From positions 62,001-126,000 of the forward strand of contig NC_009369.1 of NCBI RefSeq assembly GCF_000092065.1: DNA of 64,000 bases. The letters are read 5' to 3'. Positions 38,163 to 46,407 of the stretch are shown piece by piece. The notes beneath the pieces were generated by a model. The model worked only from the letters and a program-made list of their open reading frames with translations. It did no database searches and had not been told where the DNA came from. Source of the DNA: Ostreococcus lucimarinus CCE9901. Its lineage: Eukaryota > Chlorophyta > Mamiellophyceae > Mamiellales > Bathycoccaceae. The position numbers and the translations under genes are program-made. Every line of letters starts with the position of its first letter. Positions within the stretch are counted from its first letter, which is position 1.

Positions 38163-41100
38163 CTACGCGGCGCCCCTCGTGTTGCGACGCACTTCGACGT
38201 AGTGCTCGACGGCGTAAGACACACAGTTTGGACACGCGACCGCGCACTTTTGCAATTTATAGTCGCTTTCGAGTAACATGGACGACAGGGGTAAATCCAG
38301 AATCTTCAATCTCGCCTTTGCGTCGTTGACTTCGCGCTGCAACTCTTCAGAGCCGTAGCGGTGTCCGCACGTGAATGCCCAGCACTGCGCACCGTCGACT
38401 GAAGTCAGAGAGTCCAGTTCCATCGCGTCGAAAGCTCGCGTTTGAACAAACTCGGGGGAATCCAGGCGAGATGCTAGATCTTGCTTGATTTTCAACCAAA
38501 CGCTTTCGATTGTAGCGCCATCCTTCGAAGAATACTTTGACTCGTCCTCGGCTACTCGTTTCGTCGCGACGGCGAGAATGAATTGACCGCTGAATTGAAA
38601 TCCGAGATCACTTTGCAGTACAACTTGCATAGCCTCTGCGTGACCTTGAGAGACGAGTACGTCAAGAAACAAACGTTCGAGTTCGTCGATAGGCAATCCA
38701 TTCCTTTGCCAGCATCGTGCTACGTCTTCGATTGATTTCACTTGCGCGCGCGTGTCGACCACCCGCGCGACGTACGTCTCGACGCCCAGCTCGAGCTCAG
38801 CCTGTAAGGTTGACGGCGACGTCTCGCCCACAGCGGCGAGCTTTTGAACAGCGGCCACGTGGCACATAGCGGCGGTGGCAAAGTCTTCCATCTGTGACGC
38901 TGCCAACTCGGTGATGCGAAACTTTCGCTTGTCCAGACACTTGGACGCGATCCAACCAAACAACTTTGGATCGTCTTCCAACATGACTTCGATGCGCTCG
39001 GCAAGAGCGTTTTCGTCGTCCAAGTACAAAAGTATCGTTAGCTCGATTTCAGCTGCACCGGTGACGCCAAGATTTTTCGCCTCGCGCGCCATATCCGCGA
39101 GCGAGCGCAGCTCATCTCTCGTCAACATGTCGTACACAAGTTCCAAGGGCGACGCCTCGCACGTGTCCGTCGTGTCGCTGTCCAAACCGAGCACATGAAC
39201 GATGTCGTACAGATTTTCCATCGTCTGCGTAGCGATGACGTAGTACGTGACATTCGGATCCCAAAACACGAGTGGTTTGGACTCCCAAGTACGCACGGTG
39301 CCGCCGCTGTGCTCGGCTGCTTGCGTCATCAAATTCGCTGTGACGCCACCGAGCATGTGCAAGCTCTCAACGGTGGATGATGAGGACAACAGCATGGTGA
39401 ATAACGTTTTGATTCGATCTGAGTACTCGTTCGCCGCACACGACGAGATCACGGATGTGCTCACCGCGTTCGCAGCCTCGAACGCGACGACGGCGGCGCT
39501 CGCCGAGCACGCCACGTCGCGCTGCACGCCCGCGTCTTTGGTGGCTTCGATACCTTCACCGATGACGCGCAAAAGATCCTTCACCGCTTGTTCAGGGGAG
39601 CGTTCTTCTTTCAGGTTCAACTTTTGGAGCTTCGCTTGAATCGATTCTCCCAAATCGTGCGCGGCGGCGTTGTACGCGACTGCGTTCGACGCTTCGCACC
39701 ACGCGTGCAAATGCGCGTGCGCGGCGGCGGCCGTCTTCAACCACGAAAGGTTCGCCTGTCCTCCGTACGCCTCGACTGATTTTCCGTGGAAGTTCGTCAG
39801 TGCTTGCGACGCCTCCCACGCCTCTAAGCTCAGCGAGATGAAATCTTTGAGTGGCTTTCCAGTCTTCCCGAATAAATCGCGCGCTCGAGAGAAATTTTGT
39901 CGCTTGAGCTCCTGGCGCGCAGCCTCGACGAACACGGGCATGTGATCCTCGTCCAAGACGTGCGCGACGAGTTTTAAGCGTTCGTCTTGGTCGAGATCTA
40001 CGCTTAAAGCGTTGTCACCGAACTCGTCGCGTTCGATCGGCGCCCACGCGTCGCGGCGGGTCGAGGCAACGACCGCGTTCGGCGACATGAACGATCGCAG
40101 CGTAGACGCGATGTCGACTTTTGACTTAATTTCGTACACCCCGTACGATGTCCACAACATGCATCCGCACAGCGTCTCTCGTCTTCGCACGTACGTTTCC
40201 GGGAGCTCAGCCGCGAGGAACTTTTTTGGCACGCCCGCGGAGCGCGGCACGTGAAACGTCTGCAGCGTAAACGACTTGGAACCGTCGGTCCCGAATCTTC
40301 GCGCCAACACGTGCACGGACGCGGTGAATGAGGTTAAGTCTGCGAGATCTTCCTCACCGAAAACCGGTTCGCGCACCAAGGCGAATATTAAATCTTCAGT
40401 CACGTGCACGGCGACGGTGTGATTCGGCAACGCGTGCGTGGATTTTGGCTCGGTGGCGCGATCCACGTCGTACAACTCCAACGTACGGCGATCGATCAAC
40501 GCAGCGATGAGCGAATATCCATCGCTCTCGCCGGTCTCTTGCACGCTCAGCGTCACCTGCCGCCCCTCGCGAACGCCGTACTCATCCTTGAGCAGGTGCG
40601 CGGCGAATCCGTGCGAACCCGCGGCGTCCGGTAACGATTCAGCCTTGGTCGTCGTCTCCACCTTGCCTTTTTCGCTCGTCGACGTCTTCACCACGCGCGA
40701 CATTTTCTCCAGCATCAACGTCCAAACTTCGCCCTGAACACCGTTGATGACGAGAAATTGCTTCGTCGCGCCGCGCGCGAGCTCCGCGCTCGCGCACTTG
40801 GCGCCGACGACGCACGCGCCCAGAGGCGACCCCTCCTTCACGTCCCACGCCCGCACCTCCCCGTCCACGCCGACGCATATCCCCACCACCGGATCCTCGC
40901 GCTCGGGTTCGAGCGCGCGATACCACCACAGCGCGCTCGCCGGCTTCGGCCCTCTCGACGCCAACACCCGCATCGCCGGCGACGCCTCCGCGTCACGCGT
41001 CAACTCCAAAATCGGCACCACGTACACCCCTCCCGCGCTCGTGCAGCACAACAAGCTTTCCCCATCGCGCGAGTGCGCCATCGCGTGGATCCTCGCGCGC

Positions 41101-41588
41101 GATCCCTCGTACCACGGCGCCAACCGTTTCGTCGCGCGTCGTCTCGCCGCGATAAAATTTTCCACCTTGGCCGCTCGCGCGCTCCCGCTCGCGCCGAATC
41201 CGCTCACCGAGCACGCCAACGCGCGTCCTCGCGCGTCCGCGTCGCCCTCCTCGCCGCGCGCGCGTCCTCGCGCGCTCGACGCCGCGATGAATTCCATCGC
41301 CCCGTCGTCGAATTCTTCCCTCGCCGCCGCCTCCGCGCCCGCGCTCGCGCCGCCGTCCGTCTGCGCGTACCCGAACATGGCGCTGATGCTGAACGACCGC
41401 TCGACCGCGCCGTCGGGCGGTCGCGCGCGCGCCCGGCGCCGTCGGTCGACGCCGAGCGCGTCATCGACGACGAAGATTTCGCACTCCAATCGCGCGTCCG
41501 CCTCCGTCGACGCCCCGGACGCGTCGCGCGCGTCGCGAGCGCGCGCGTCGCGACGCTCGGCGCGCGTCTCGCGCGCGTCGGCGTCCAT
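38163..41588 (-). CDS. Large propeller/alpha-solenoid protein with C-terminal Cys/His motif
   Basis: 1141 residues. The N-terminal 500 residues contain repeated beta-strand-like units (IHAMAHSRDGESLLCCTSAG; VVGICVGVDGEVRAWDV), consistent with a WD-like propeller. The rest is helical (QAVKDLLRVIGEGIEATKD; LAERIEVMLEDDPKLFGWI). The last 70 residues carry WAFTCGHRYGSEELQ and CAVACPNCV, a C-x-H...C-x-x-C arrangement like a degenerate RING or treble clef. The order propeller-solenoid-zinc is that of vesicle-tethering subunits such as Vps8/11/18/41, but no family-specific motif was recognised. It is divergent from the START gene (78 bp). Confidence 0.65.
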   Translation of the reverse strand: MDADARETRAERRDARARDARDASGASTEADARLECEIFVVDDALGVDRRRRARARPPDGAVERSFSISAMFGYAQTDGGASAGAEAAAREEFDDGAMEFIAASSARGRARGEEGDADARGRALACSVSGFGASGSARAAKVENFIAARRRATKRLAPWYEGSRARIHAMAHSRDGESLLCCTSAGGVYVVPILELTRDAEASPAMRVLASRGPKPASALWWYRALEPEREDPVVGICVGVDGEVRAWDVKEGSPLGACVVGAKCASAELARGATKQFLVINGVQGEVWTLMLEKMSRVVKTSTSEKGKVETTTKAESLPDAAGSHGFAAHLLKDEYGVREGRQVTLSVQETGESDGYSLIAALIDRRTLELYDVDRATEPKSTHALPNHTVAVHVTEDLIFALVREPVFGEEDLADLTSFTASVHVLARRFGTDGSKSFTLQTFHVPRSAGVPKKFLAAELPETYVRRRETLCGCMLWTSYGVYEIKSKVDIASTLRSFMSPNAVVASTRRDAWAPIERDEFGDNALSVDLDQDERLKLVAHVLDEDHMPVFVEAARQELKRQNFSRARDLFGKTGKPLKDFISLSLEAWEASQALTNFHGKSVEAYGGQANLSWLKTAAAAHAHLHAWCEASNAVAYNAAAHDLGESIQAKLQKLNLKEERSPEQAVKDLLRVIGEGIEATKDAGVQRDVACSASAAVVAFEAANAVSTSVISSCAANEYSDRIKTLFTMLLSSSSTVESLHMLGGVTANLMTQAAEHSGGTVRTWESKPLVFWDPNVTYYVIATQTMENLYDIVHVLGLDSDTTDTCEASPLELVYDMLTRDELRSLADMAREAKNLGVTGAAEIELTILLYLDDENALAERIEVMLEDDPKLFGWIASKCLDKRKFRITELAASQMEDFATAAMCHVAAVQKLAAVGETSPSTLQAELELGVETYVARVVDTRAQVKSIEDVARCWQRNGLPIDELERLFLDVLVSQGHAEAMQVVLQSDLGFQFSGQFILAVATKRVAEDESKYSSKDGATIESVWLKIKQDLASRLDSPEFVQTRAFDAMELDSLTSVDGAQCWAFTCGHRYGSEELQREVNDAKARLKILDLPLSSMLLESDYKLQKCAVACPNCVSYAVEHYVEVRRNTRGAA

Positions 41589-41666
41589 GACGCGCGACGC
41601 CGCGCCGTCGCGGCGTCGAGTGCGGATTCACCGTTGGCGCGCGAATCCGCTTCACCGCACTTCGCG

Positions 41667-42710
41667 ATGCGCGACGCGCTCGATCGCCTCGCGTCGGACG
41701 CGCTGGTGGTTCTGAACGACCTCGGCGACGCGGTCGACGCGCCGAGCGCGTACGGGGACGCGCACGGGACGCGCTTGAGCGCCGCGGATGCGAATTTGTT
41801 GAAAAAGTTGTTTCGCGCGTTCGCCGCGCGCGACGGCGGGGCGCCGTGGCGACGCGCGAGCGACGCGGACGGCGCGCGCGTGTATCGCCGCGCGTCGGCG
41901 AGCGCGGCGTCGAGGGCGCACCAAGTGCTGGGGGTGACGGAGACGAGGGCGAGCGCGGATGAGGTGTTCGCGTTCTTTAGCGAGGCGAGCGCGTTCGACG
42001 AACACTTTAAGATTCTGGACGACATGTTCAAGGGAGGGGACGTGCTGAGCTATAGGTTGTACGACGACATGGTGAAGACGACGGGGGGCGAGGGCGGTGC
42101 GGTCGAGCGCGCGGGGGCGGGTGGAGGAGAGGGGGCGAAAACGCGACGGCGCGCGCGGGGACTTTGGAATCGAGGCGCGAATTTCGGCGAGTTGTTCGAG
42201 CGGTTGGAGAGATCGGCCAAGGCGAAGGCGCGAGACGCGAAGGCGCGAGGGACGGGGCGCGCGAGCGAGGGGAATCGGTCGGCGATGGAGACGATCGAGT
42301 CGGTGCCGCCGGAGCGGCCCGACGCGAGTAATCCGCTCGGATGTCGTCCGGGACACGCGATTTTGCGAGGGACGTTTAGGCTTCCGTCCATCATACGCGA
42401 CCGCGATTTCGTGTGGGAGCAATTGACGATGAAGATGCCGAACGGGGCCGTCGTCGTCGCCGCGCAATCGATCGAAAATGGCGTCGTCAACGCCGTGGCG
42501 CCGCCGCTCGAGGGACACGTGCGCGGTGCAATTCTCGTTTCGGGATACTACGCCGTGCCGAATCGGGAGACCGGTGGATCGACGTTGTTTTACGTCGTTC
42601 AGGCCGACCCGAAAGGCGTGCTCCCGATGTGGGTGGTGAACTTGGTGGCGCCGGATCAAGCGCAAAACGTCGCTCGACTTCGTAACCACCTCGACGGGCC
42701 GAAGAAGTGA
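41667..42710 (+). CDS. START-domain lipid-binding protein
   Basis: 347 residues from the ATG at 41667. The START fold begins about residue 60 (PWRRASDADGARVYRRAS) and includes HQVLGVTETRASADEVFAFF, EHFKILDDMFKGGDVLSYRL, and after an insert LRGTFRLPSIIRDRDFVWEQ. The end (GAILVSGYYAVPNRETGGST; GVLPMWVVNLVAPDQAQNVARL) is the typical C-terminal helix. An Arg/Lys-rich insert of about 70 residues splits the domain. START domains carry sterols or phospholipids in a closed cavity. No HD or membrane segment is present, so this is a stand-alone type. The start gives a complete domain. Confidence 0.85.
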   Translation: MRDALDRLASDALVVLNDLGDAVDAPSAYGDAHGTRLSAADANLLKKLFRAFAARDGGAPWRRASDADGARVYRRASASAASRAHQVLGVTETRASADEVFAFFSEASAFDEHFKILDDMFKGGDVLSYRLYDDMVKTTGGEGGAVERAGAGGGEGAKTRRRARGLWNRGANFGELFERLERSAKAKARDAKARGTGRASEGNRSAMETIESVPPERPDASNPLGCRPGHAILRGTFRLPSIIRDRDFVWEQLTMKMPNGAVVVAAQSIENGVVNAVAPPLEGHVRGAILVSGYYAVPNRETGGSTLFYVVQADPKGVLPMWVVNLVAPDQAQNVARLRNHLDGPKK

Positions 42711-42799
42711 ATAGATTATTTCGCGGCGGCTCGCGCGCGCGGGCTAGGAACGCGTAACAACAACGCCGCTAACGTTCTAATGTGTATCTCTAAGGTAAT

Positions 42800-44329
42800 C
42801 TAAAACGCGTCGTCGACCTCGCACCCGAATAACGCGCGCGCCATTCGCCCGACGATCATCTCCAACAGCGCCGGTTCGCGCGCCGCGGCGTCGATGAAGC
42901 CTTCGACGTGGCGCAAACGTTCGTGGCCGTCGACGTCGACGTCGTCGTCGTCCGCGACGTTTCGCGGCGCTAATTTCACGCGCATCATAGCGCGCGTGGG
43001 GTTGACGTGCGCGTGCACGCACAGCAGTAGCGTTCGCACGGATTCGCGAAACGCCGCGGGAAAGTTTTTGTGCGACGCGCGACTCCAGCGCGTGGGATTG
43101 CCGACGCGCCAGCAGTGCGCGACGCCGCCGTCACACGTCGCGCCATACATCTCATCTCGAGCGGGCGTGATCGCGAGCAAGCTTGGAAGCGTTCGTCTGT
43201 GCCCGCTCGTGTCGTGAAAGTGCTGCGCCGGGTGAAGCGAGGTGATCAACGCGCCGTTGCCCGGATTGATGACCCAAATCGCGCCGTCGCGATGCGCCAA
43301 GAATAAGCTCCCGCCCACGCTGCACAGCGAACCGCAGTCGATGAAGACGTTGGACGCGCCGAGCCCTTCGATGCTAAACCGATTCACCTCCGCGCCGTCC
43401 TCGGCGTCTAAAATCACGAGCTTTACGGACGAATCCGGAGCCGCGTACGTCGTCCCGTGCACCATCTCCTCGCACGAGCACGTCGCCGCGCGAGACGACA
43501 ACGTCCCTCCCCTGTCGATCACGGCCGCGCCGGCGAGAAACACCCCTCGTCCCGGCTCGCGCCTCGAGCGCCAAATCAACCGCGCGCGCCCGAGATCGTT
43601 CACCTCCACCGCCGCGACGCTCTTTTGATCCATCGACGTCGCGACGAATCCGTCGCCGCCCAACGCCGCGTACGCCGACGTCGTCCCCAACCACGTGCTC
43701 TTCGCCATCGACGCGAATCCCTTCGCCTCTCCCGAAGCCGTCGACGGCGACAGCGTCTCGACGTCCCACACCGCCAGGCTCGCCCCCCCGGAGCCGTGCC
43801 GCGCGACCAACGTCCCCGCGCGCCGCGCTCGACCGACGACGACCAGCCGCGCGCACCGCGTCGCCGACGCGTCCCGCGCCCGACCCCATCCCGCGTCCCA
43901 TCCCGGCGGCGTCAGCGTCGCCACTTTACTCGCCTCCATCCCGCGCTCGCGCGCGCATCGATACACCCACACCGACCCGTCCGTCATCCCGACGGCGAAC
44001 TCGTCCGCGTCGTCGCGCGTCGCCGCCGCGCTCGCGCACCCTCGCGCGCCTCGCGCGCGCCGCCACACCCCCCGACCGCGCCCGCGCGGCGCGAAGTACA
44101 CGACGCCGTCCCCCGGCGCGCTCGGCGCGCATCCCGCGCACGCGACGACGCCGCGCGACGTCGCGAGCGCGTGACACTCGAACCGCGTCGCGCCTTCGTC
44201 GTCGCTCGACGCGTCGCCGTCGGCGTTCGAGACGCCGATCGAGACGCGACGCGCCGGGCGATCGACGTAGTCGTCCGCGGCGCGCTCGAGCACGACGGCG
44301 CTCCGCGAGCGCGCGCCGCGCGGACGCAT
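42800..44329 (-). CDS. WD/PQQ-type beta-propeller protein, function unknown
   Basis: 509 residues. Repeated blade-like units are visible: DEFAVGMTDGSVWVYRCARE, GGASLAVWDVETLS, AYAALGGDGFVATSMDQKSV, GGSLFLAHRDGAIWVINPGN and MYGATCDGGVAHCWRVGNP. The C-terminal 100 residues are helical (FPAAFRESVRTLLLCVHAH and LLEMIVGRMARALF) and may be an oligomerisation domain. There is no signal peptide. I cannot assign a complex. It is convergent with the START gene, and its start is 77 bp from that of deoxyhypusine hydroxylase. Confidence 0.6.
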   Translation of the reverse strand: MRPRGARSRSAVVLERAADDYVDRPARRVSIGVSNADGDASSDDEGATRFECHALATSRGVVACAGCAPSAPGDGVVYFAPRGRGRGVWRRARGARGCASAAATRDDADEFAVGMTDGSVWVYRCARERGMEASKVATLTPPGWDAGWGRARDASATRCARLVVVGRARRAGTLVARHGSGGASLAVWDVETLSPSTASGEAKGFASMAKSTWLGTTSAYAALGGDGFVATSMDQKSVAAVEVNDLGRARLIWRSRREPGRGVFLAGAAVIDRGGTLSSRAATCSCEEMVHGTTYAAPDSSVKLVILDAEDGAEVNRFSIEGLGASNVFIDCGSLCSVGGSLFLAHRDGAIWVINPGNGALITSLHPAQHFHDTSGHRRTLPSLLAITPARDEMYGATCDGGVAHCWRVGNPTRWSRASHKNFPAAFRESVRTLLLCVHAHVNPTRAMMRVKLAPRNVADDDDVDVDGHERLRHVEGFIDAAAREPALLEMIVGRMARALFGCEVDDAF

Positions 44330-44406
44330 CCCGCGGTGTGACGATTACACGCCGCACTCGCCGACGCGCGACGACGCGCGACGACGCGCGTGCCGGCGTT
44401 CTCGAG

Positions 44407-45456
44407 ATGCCGGAAGACGCCGCGACAACCGACGCCGTCGCGCGCGCCACCGCGACGCTCGGCGACGCGCGCGCGCCGACGCCCGCGCGCTTCTCCGCGC
44501 TCTTCCAGCTCCGCGCGCTCGCGACGCCCGACGCCGTCGACGCGCTCGTCGAGCGGCTGCGCGCGTCGCGCTCGGATTCGGCGCTCGTGCGGCACGAGTG
44601 CGCGTTCGCGCTGGGGCAGATGCGCGCGCGACGCGCGATCGACGCGCTGATGGAGACGCTGCGGGACGGCGACGACGACGGGATGGTTCGACACGAGTGC
44701 GCCGAGGCGCTGGGCGCGATCGCGAGCGACGATGGACGATGCGCGACGGCGCTGAGGGAAGCGGCGGGGGATGCGCGCCGGGAGGTGGCGGAGACGGCGG
44801 CGCTGGCGCTGAGGAAACTGGAGATGTGCGGCGCGGGGGGCGCGAGGGACACGGGGAGCGCGACGGGGAGCGCGAAGGAACGCGCGAGTCGACGACGCGA
44901 CGACGGAGGGACGACGGGGGGGGCAGAGGAGGGTAAAACGGAGACGACGTGTTTGAGCGTCGATCCGATCCCGGCGATGCCGACGGAGACGCCGTTCGAG
45001 CGATTGAAGGCGGTGGTTTTGGACGACGCGCACGAAATGTGGGAGCGGTACGCGGCGATGTTCGCGTTGCGGAATAAATCGTGCGCCGATCGAGAATCCA
45101 GCGACGCGTGCGCGGACGTCCTGGGCGAGGTTTTGAGCGCGAGCGGGAGCGCGCTGCTGAAGCACGAGGTGTGCTACGTGTTGGGGCAATTACAGAGCGC
45201 GAGCCCGGGGGCGCGAGACGCGTTGATTCGATGCCTCGAAGACTCGCGCGAGCACCCCATGGTGCGTCACGAAGCCGCCGAAGCGCTCGGATCGATCGCG
45301 CATCCGAGCACGCGAGGGTACCTCGAGTCGTTCGCGTCCGATCCCGAGCCCATCATCGCCGAATCGTGCGAAGTGGCGCTCGAAATCATGCGCCGAGAGC
45401 GCGAGGGCGAAATCGTCACCGCCGACGGCGCCGTCGTCGCCGTCAAACGCGACTGA
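44407..45456 (+). CDS. DOHH: Deoxyhypusine hydroxylase
   Basis: 349 residues from the ATG at 44407 (MPEDAATT); the longer frame starts with GTG. DOHH hydroxylates deoxyhypusine in eIF5A using a di-iron centre bound by four His-Glu pairs in HEAT repeats. All four pairs are present: VRHECAFALGQM, VRHECAEALGAI, LKHEVCYVLGQLQ and VRHEAAEALGSI. A low-complexity linker of about 45 residues separates the two halves. The length is slightly above the usual 300 because of that linker. The end is ALEIMRREREGE plus a short tail. Confidence 0.95.
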   Translation: MPEDAATTDAVARATATLGDARAPTPARFSALFQLRALATPDAVDALVERLRASRSDSALVRHECAFALGQMRARRAIDALMETLRDGDDDGMVRHECAEALGAIASDDGRCATALREAAGDARREVAETAALALRKLEMCGAGGARDTGSATGSAKERASRRRDDGGTTGGAEEGKTETTCLSVDPIPAMPTETPFERLKAVVLDDAHEMWERYAAMFALRNKSCADRESSDACADVLGEVLSASGSALLKHEVCYVLGQLQSASPGARDALIRCLEDSREHPMVRHEAAEALGSIAHPSTRGYLESFASDPEPIIAESCEVALEIMRREREGEIVTADGAVVAVKRD

Positions 45457-45623
45457 GCGCCACCGCGCGATACCGCGCGATACCGCGCGCGTCTACGTTT
45501 TATAAAATGCGCACGCGCACGCATTCATCGCCGCGTATTCATCGCGCGCGCTCGAAGAGATTTCCTCGCGTCCCGACGCGCGTCCCGGTCGCCGCGGCGC
45601 AACCCTCCCCACAATCCCACGCC

Positions 45624-45992
45624 ATGACCGCCAACCTCGCCTCCCGTCCCCTCGCCCGCCTCCCGCCCGAGGTCAACCGCACGCTGTACGTCCGTAACCT
45701 CCCCTTCAACGTCAGCAGCGAGGACATGCACGAGATATTCGGTAAATACGGCGCCCTGCGACAGATTCGCCTCGGGACGACCAAGGCGACCAAGGGCACC
45801 GCCTACGTCGTCTACGAGGACATCCACGACGCCAAGCAGGCGTGCGAGCACCTCAGCGGATTCAACGTCGCGAACCGCTACCTGATCGTGCTGTATCACC
45901 AGAGCGGAAAGGCGACGCAGAGCGTCGAGCGACGCGCGGCGGAGACGGCGCGTCTGCAGCGCGAGCACGGCGTCTCGGGAACGCAAACCTGA
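45624..45992 (+). CDS. Splicing factor 3b subunit 6 (SF3b14a/p14)
   Basis: 122 residues from the ATG at 45624. It is a single RRM: RTLYVRNLPFNVSSEDM (RNP2), IFGKYGALRQIRLG, KGTAYVVYEDIHDAKQA (RNP1, with the family's unusual tyrosine-rich version), and SGFNVANRYLIVLYHQ. The protein contacts the branch-point adenosine within the U2 snRNP and binds SF3B1. The length and the N-terminal LPPEVNR are typical. Given the few short introns here, this gene fits a functional splicing machinery. A TGTAA lies at 46027-46031. Confidence 0.96.
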   Translation: MTANLASRPLARLPPEVNRTLYVRNLPFNVSSEDMHEIFGKYGALRQIRLGTTKATKGTAYVVYEDIHDAKQACEHLSGFNVANRYLIVLYHQSGKATQSVERRAAETARLQREHGVSGTQT

Positions 45993-46139
45993 CGCTCGAC
46001 GCCCGCGAGCGCGATATTTTAGCGCGTGTAACGATAGTGATTAGCGTACTAGTGCCGAACGCGGCGCCGCGGACGCGGTCGGATTCATCGCGTCGCGTCG
46101 CGTCGCCGTCGTCGCCACTCGTCGCCTCGCGCGACGCGA

Positions 46140-46355
46140 ATGCGCTCGAGCGCGCGACCGTACGTCGCGGGTGCGCTCATTTTGTGGGCCGTCGCGCTGC
46201 AGGCGCACGTGTGGAGCATCCCGGACGCGGAGTTGAGGCGATTGCGCGGAGATTCGCGCGTGTCTTTCGTCCCCAGCGCGCGCGGGGTGCATGCGCGCGG
46301 GGCGAGGCGCGACGGCGACGACGACGACGACGCGAGCGCGCGGCGACGCGATTAA
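46140..46355 (+). CDS. Possible small single-pass membrane protein
   Basis: 71 codons from an ATG at 46140. PYVAGALILWAVALQAHVW is a good candidate membrane helix, followed by SIPDAELRRLRGD and a basic/acidic tail. The frame lies alone between SF3B6 and the phosphatase-kinase gene without overlap. No family was recognised, and in DNA this rich in open frames a 71-codon ORF may be chance or part of the 5' leader of the next gene. Confidence 0.3.
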   Translation: MRSSARPYVAGALILWAVALQAHVWSIPDAELRRLRGDSRVSFVPSARGVHARGARRDGDDDDDASARRRD

Positions 46356-46407
46356 AGCGAAACGCTCGAAGGTCGCGCGAACGACGCGCGCAAACGCGCG
46401 GCGAGTC

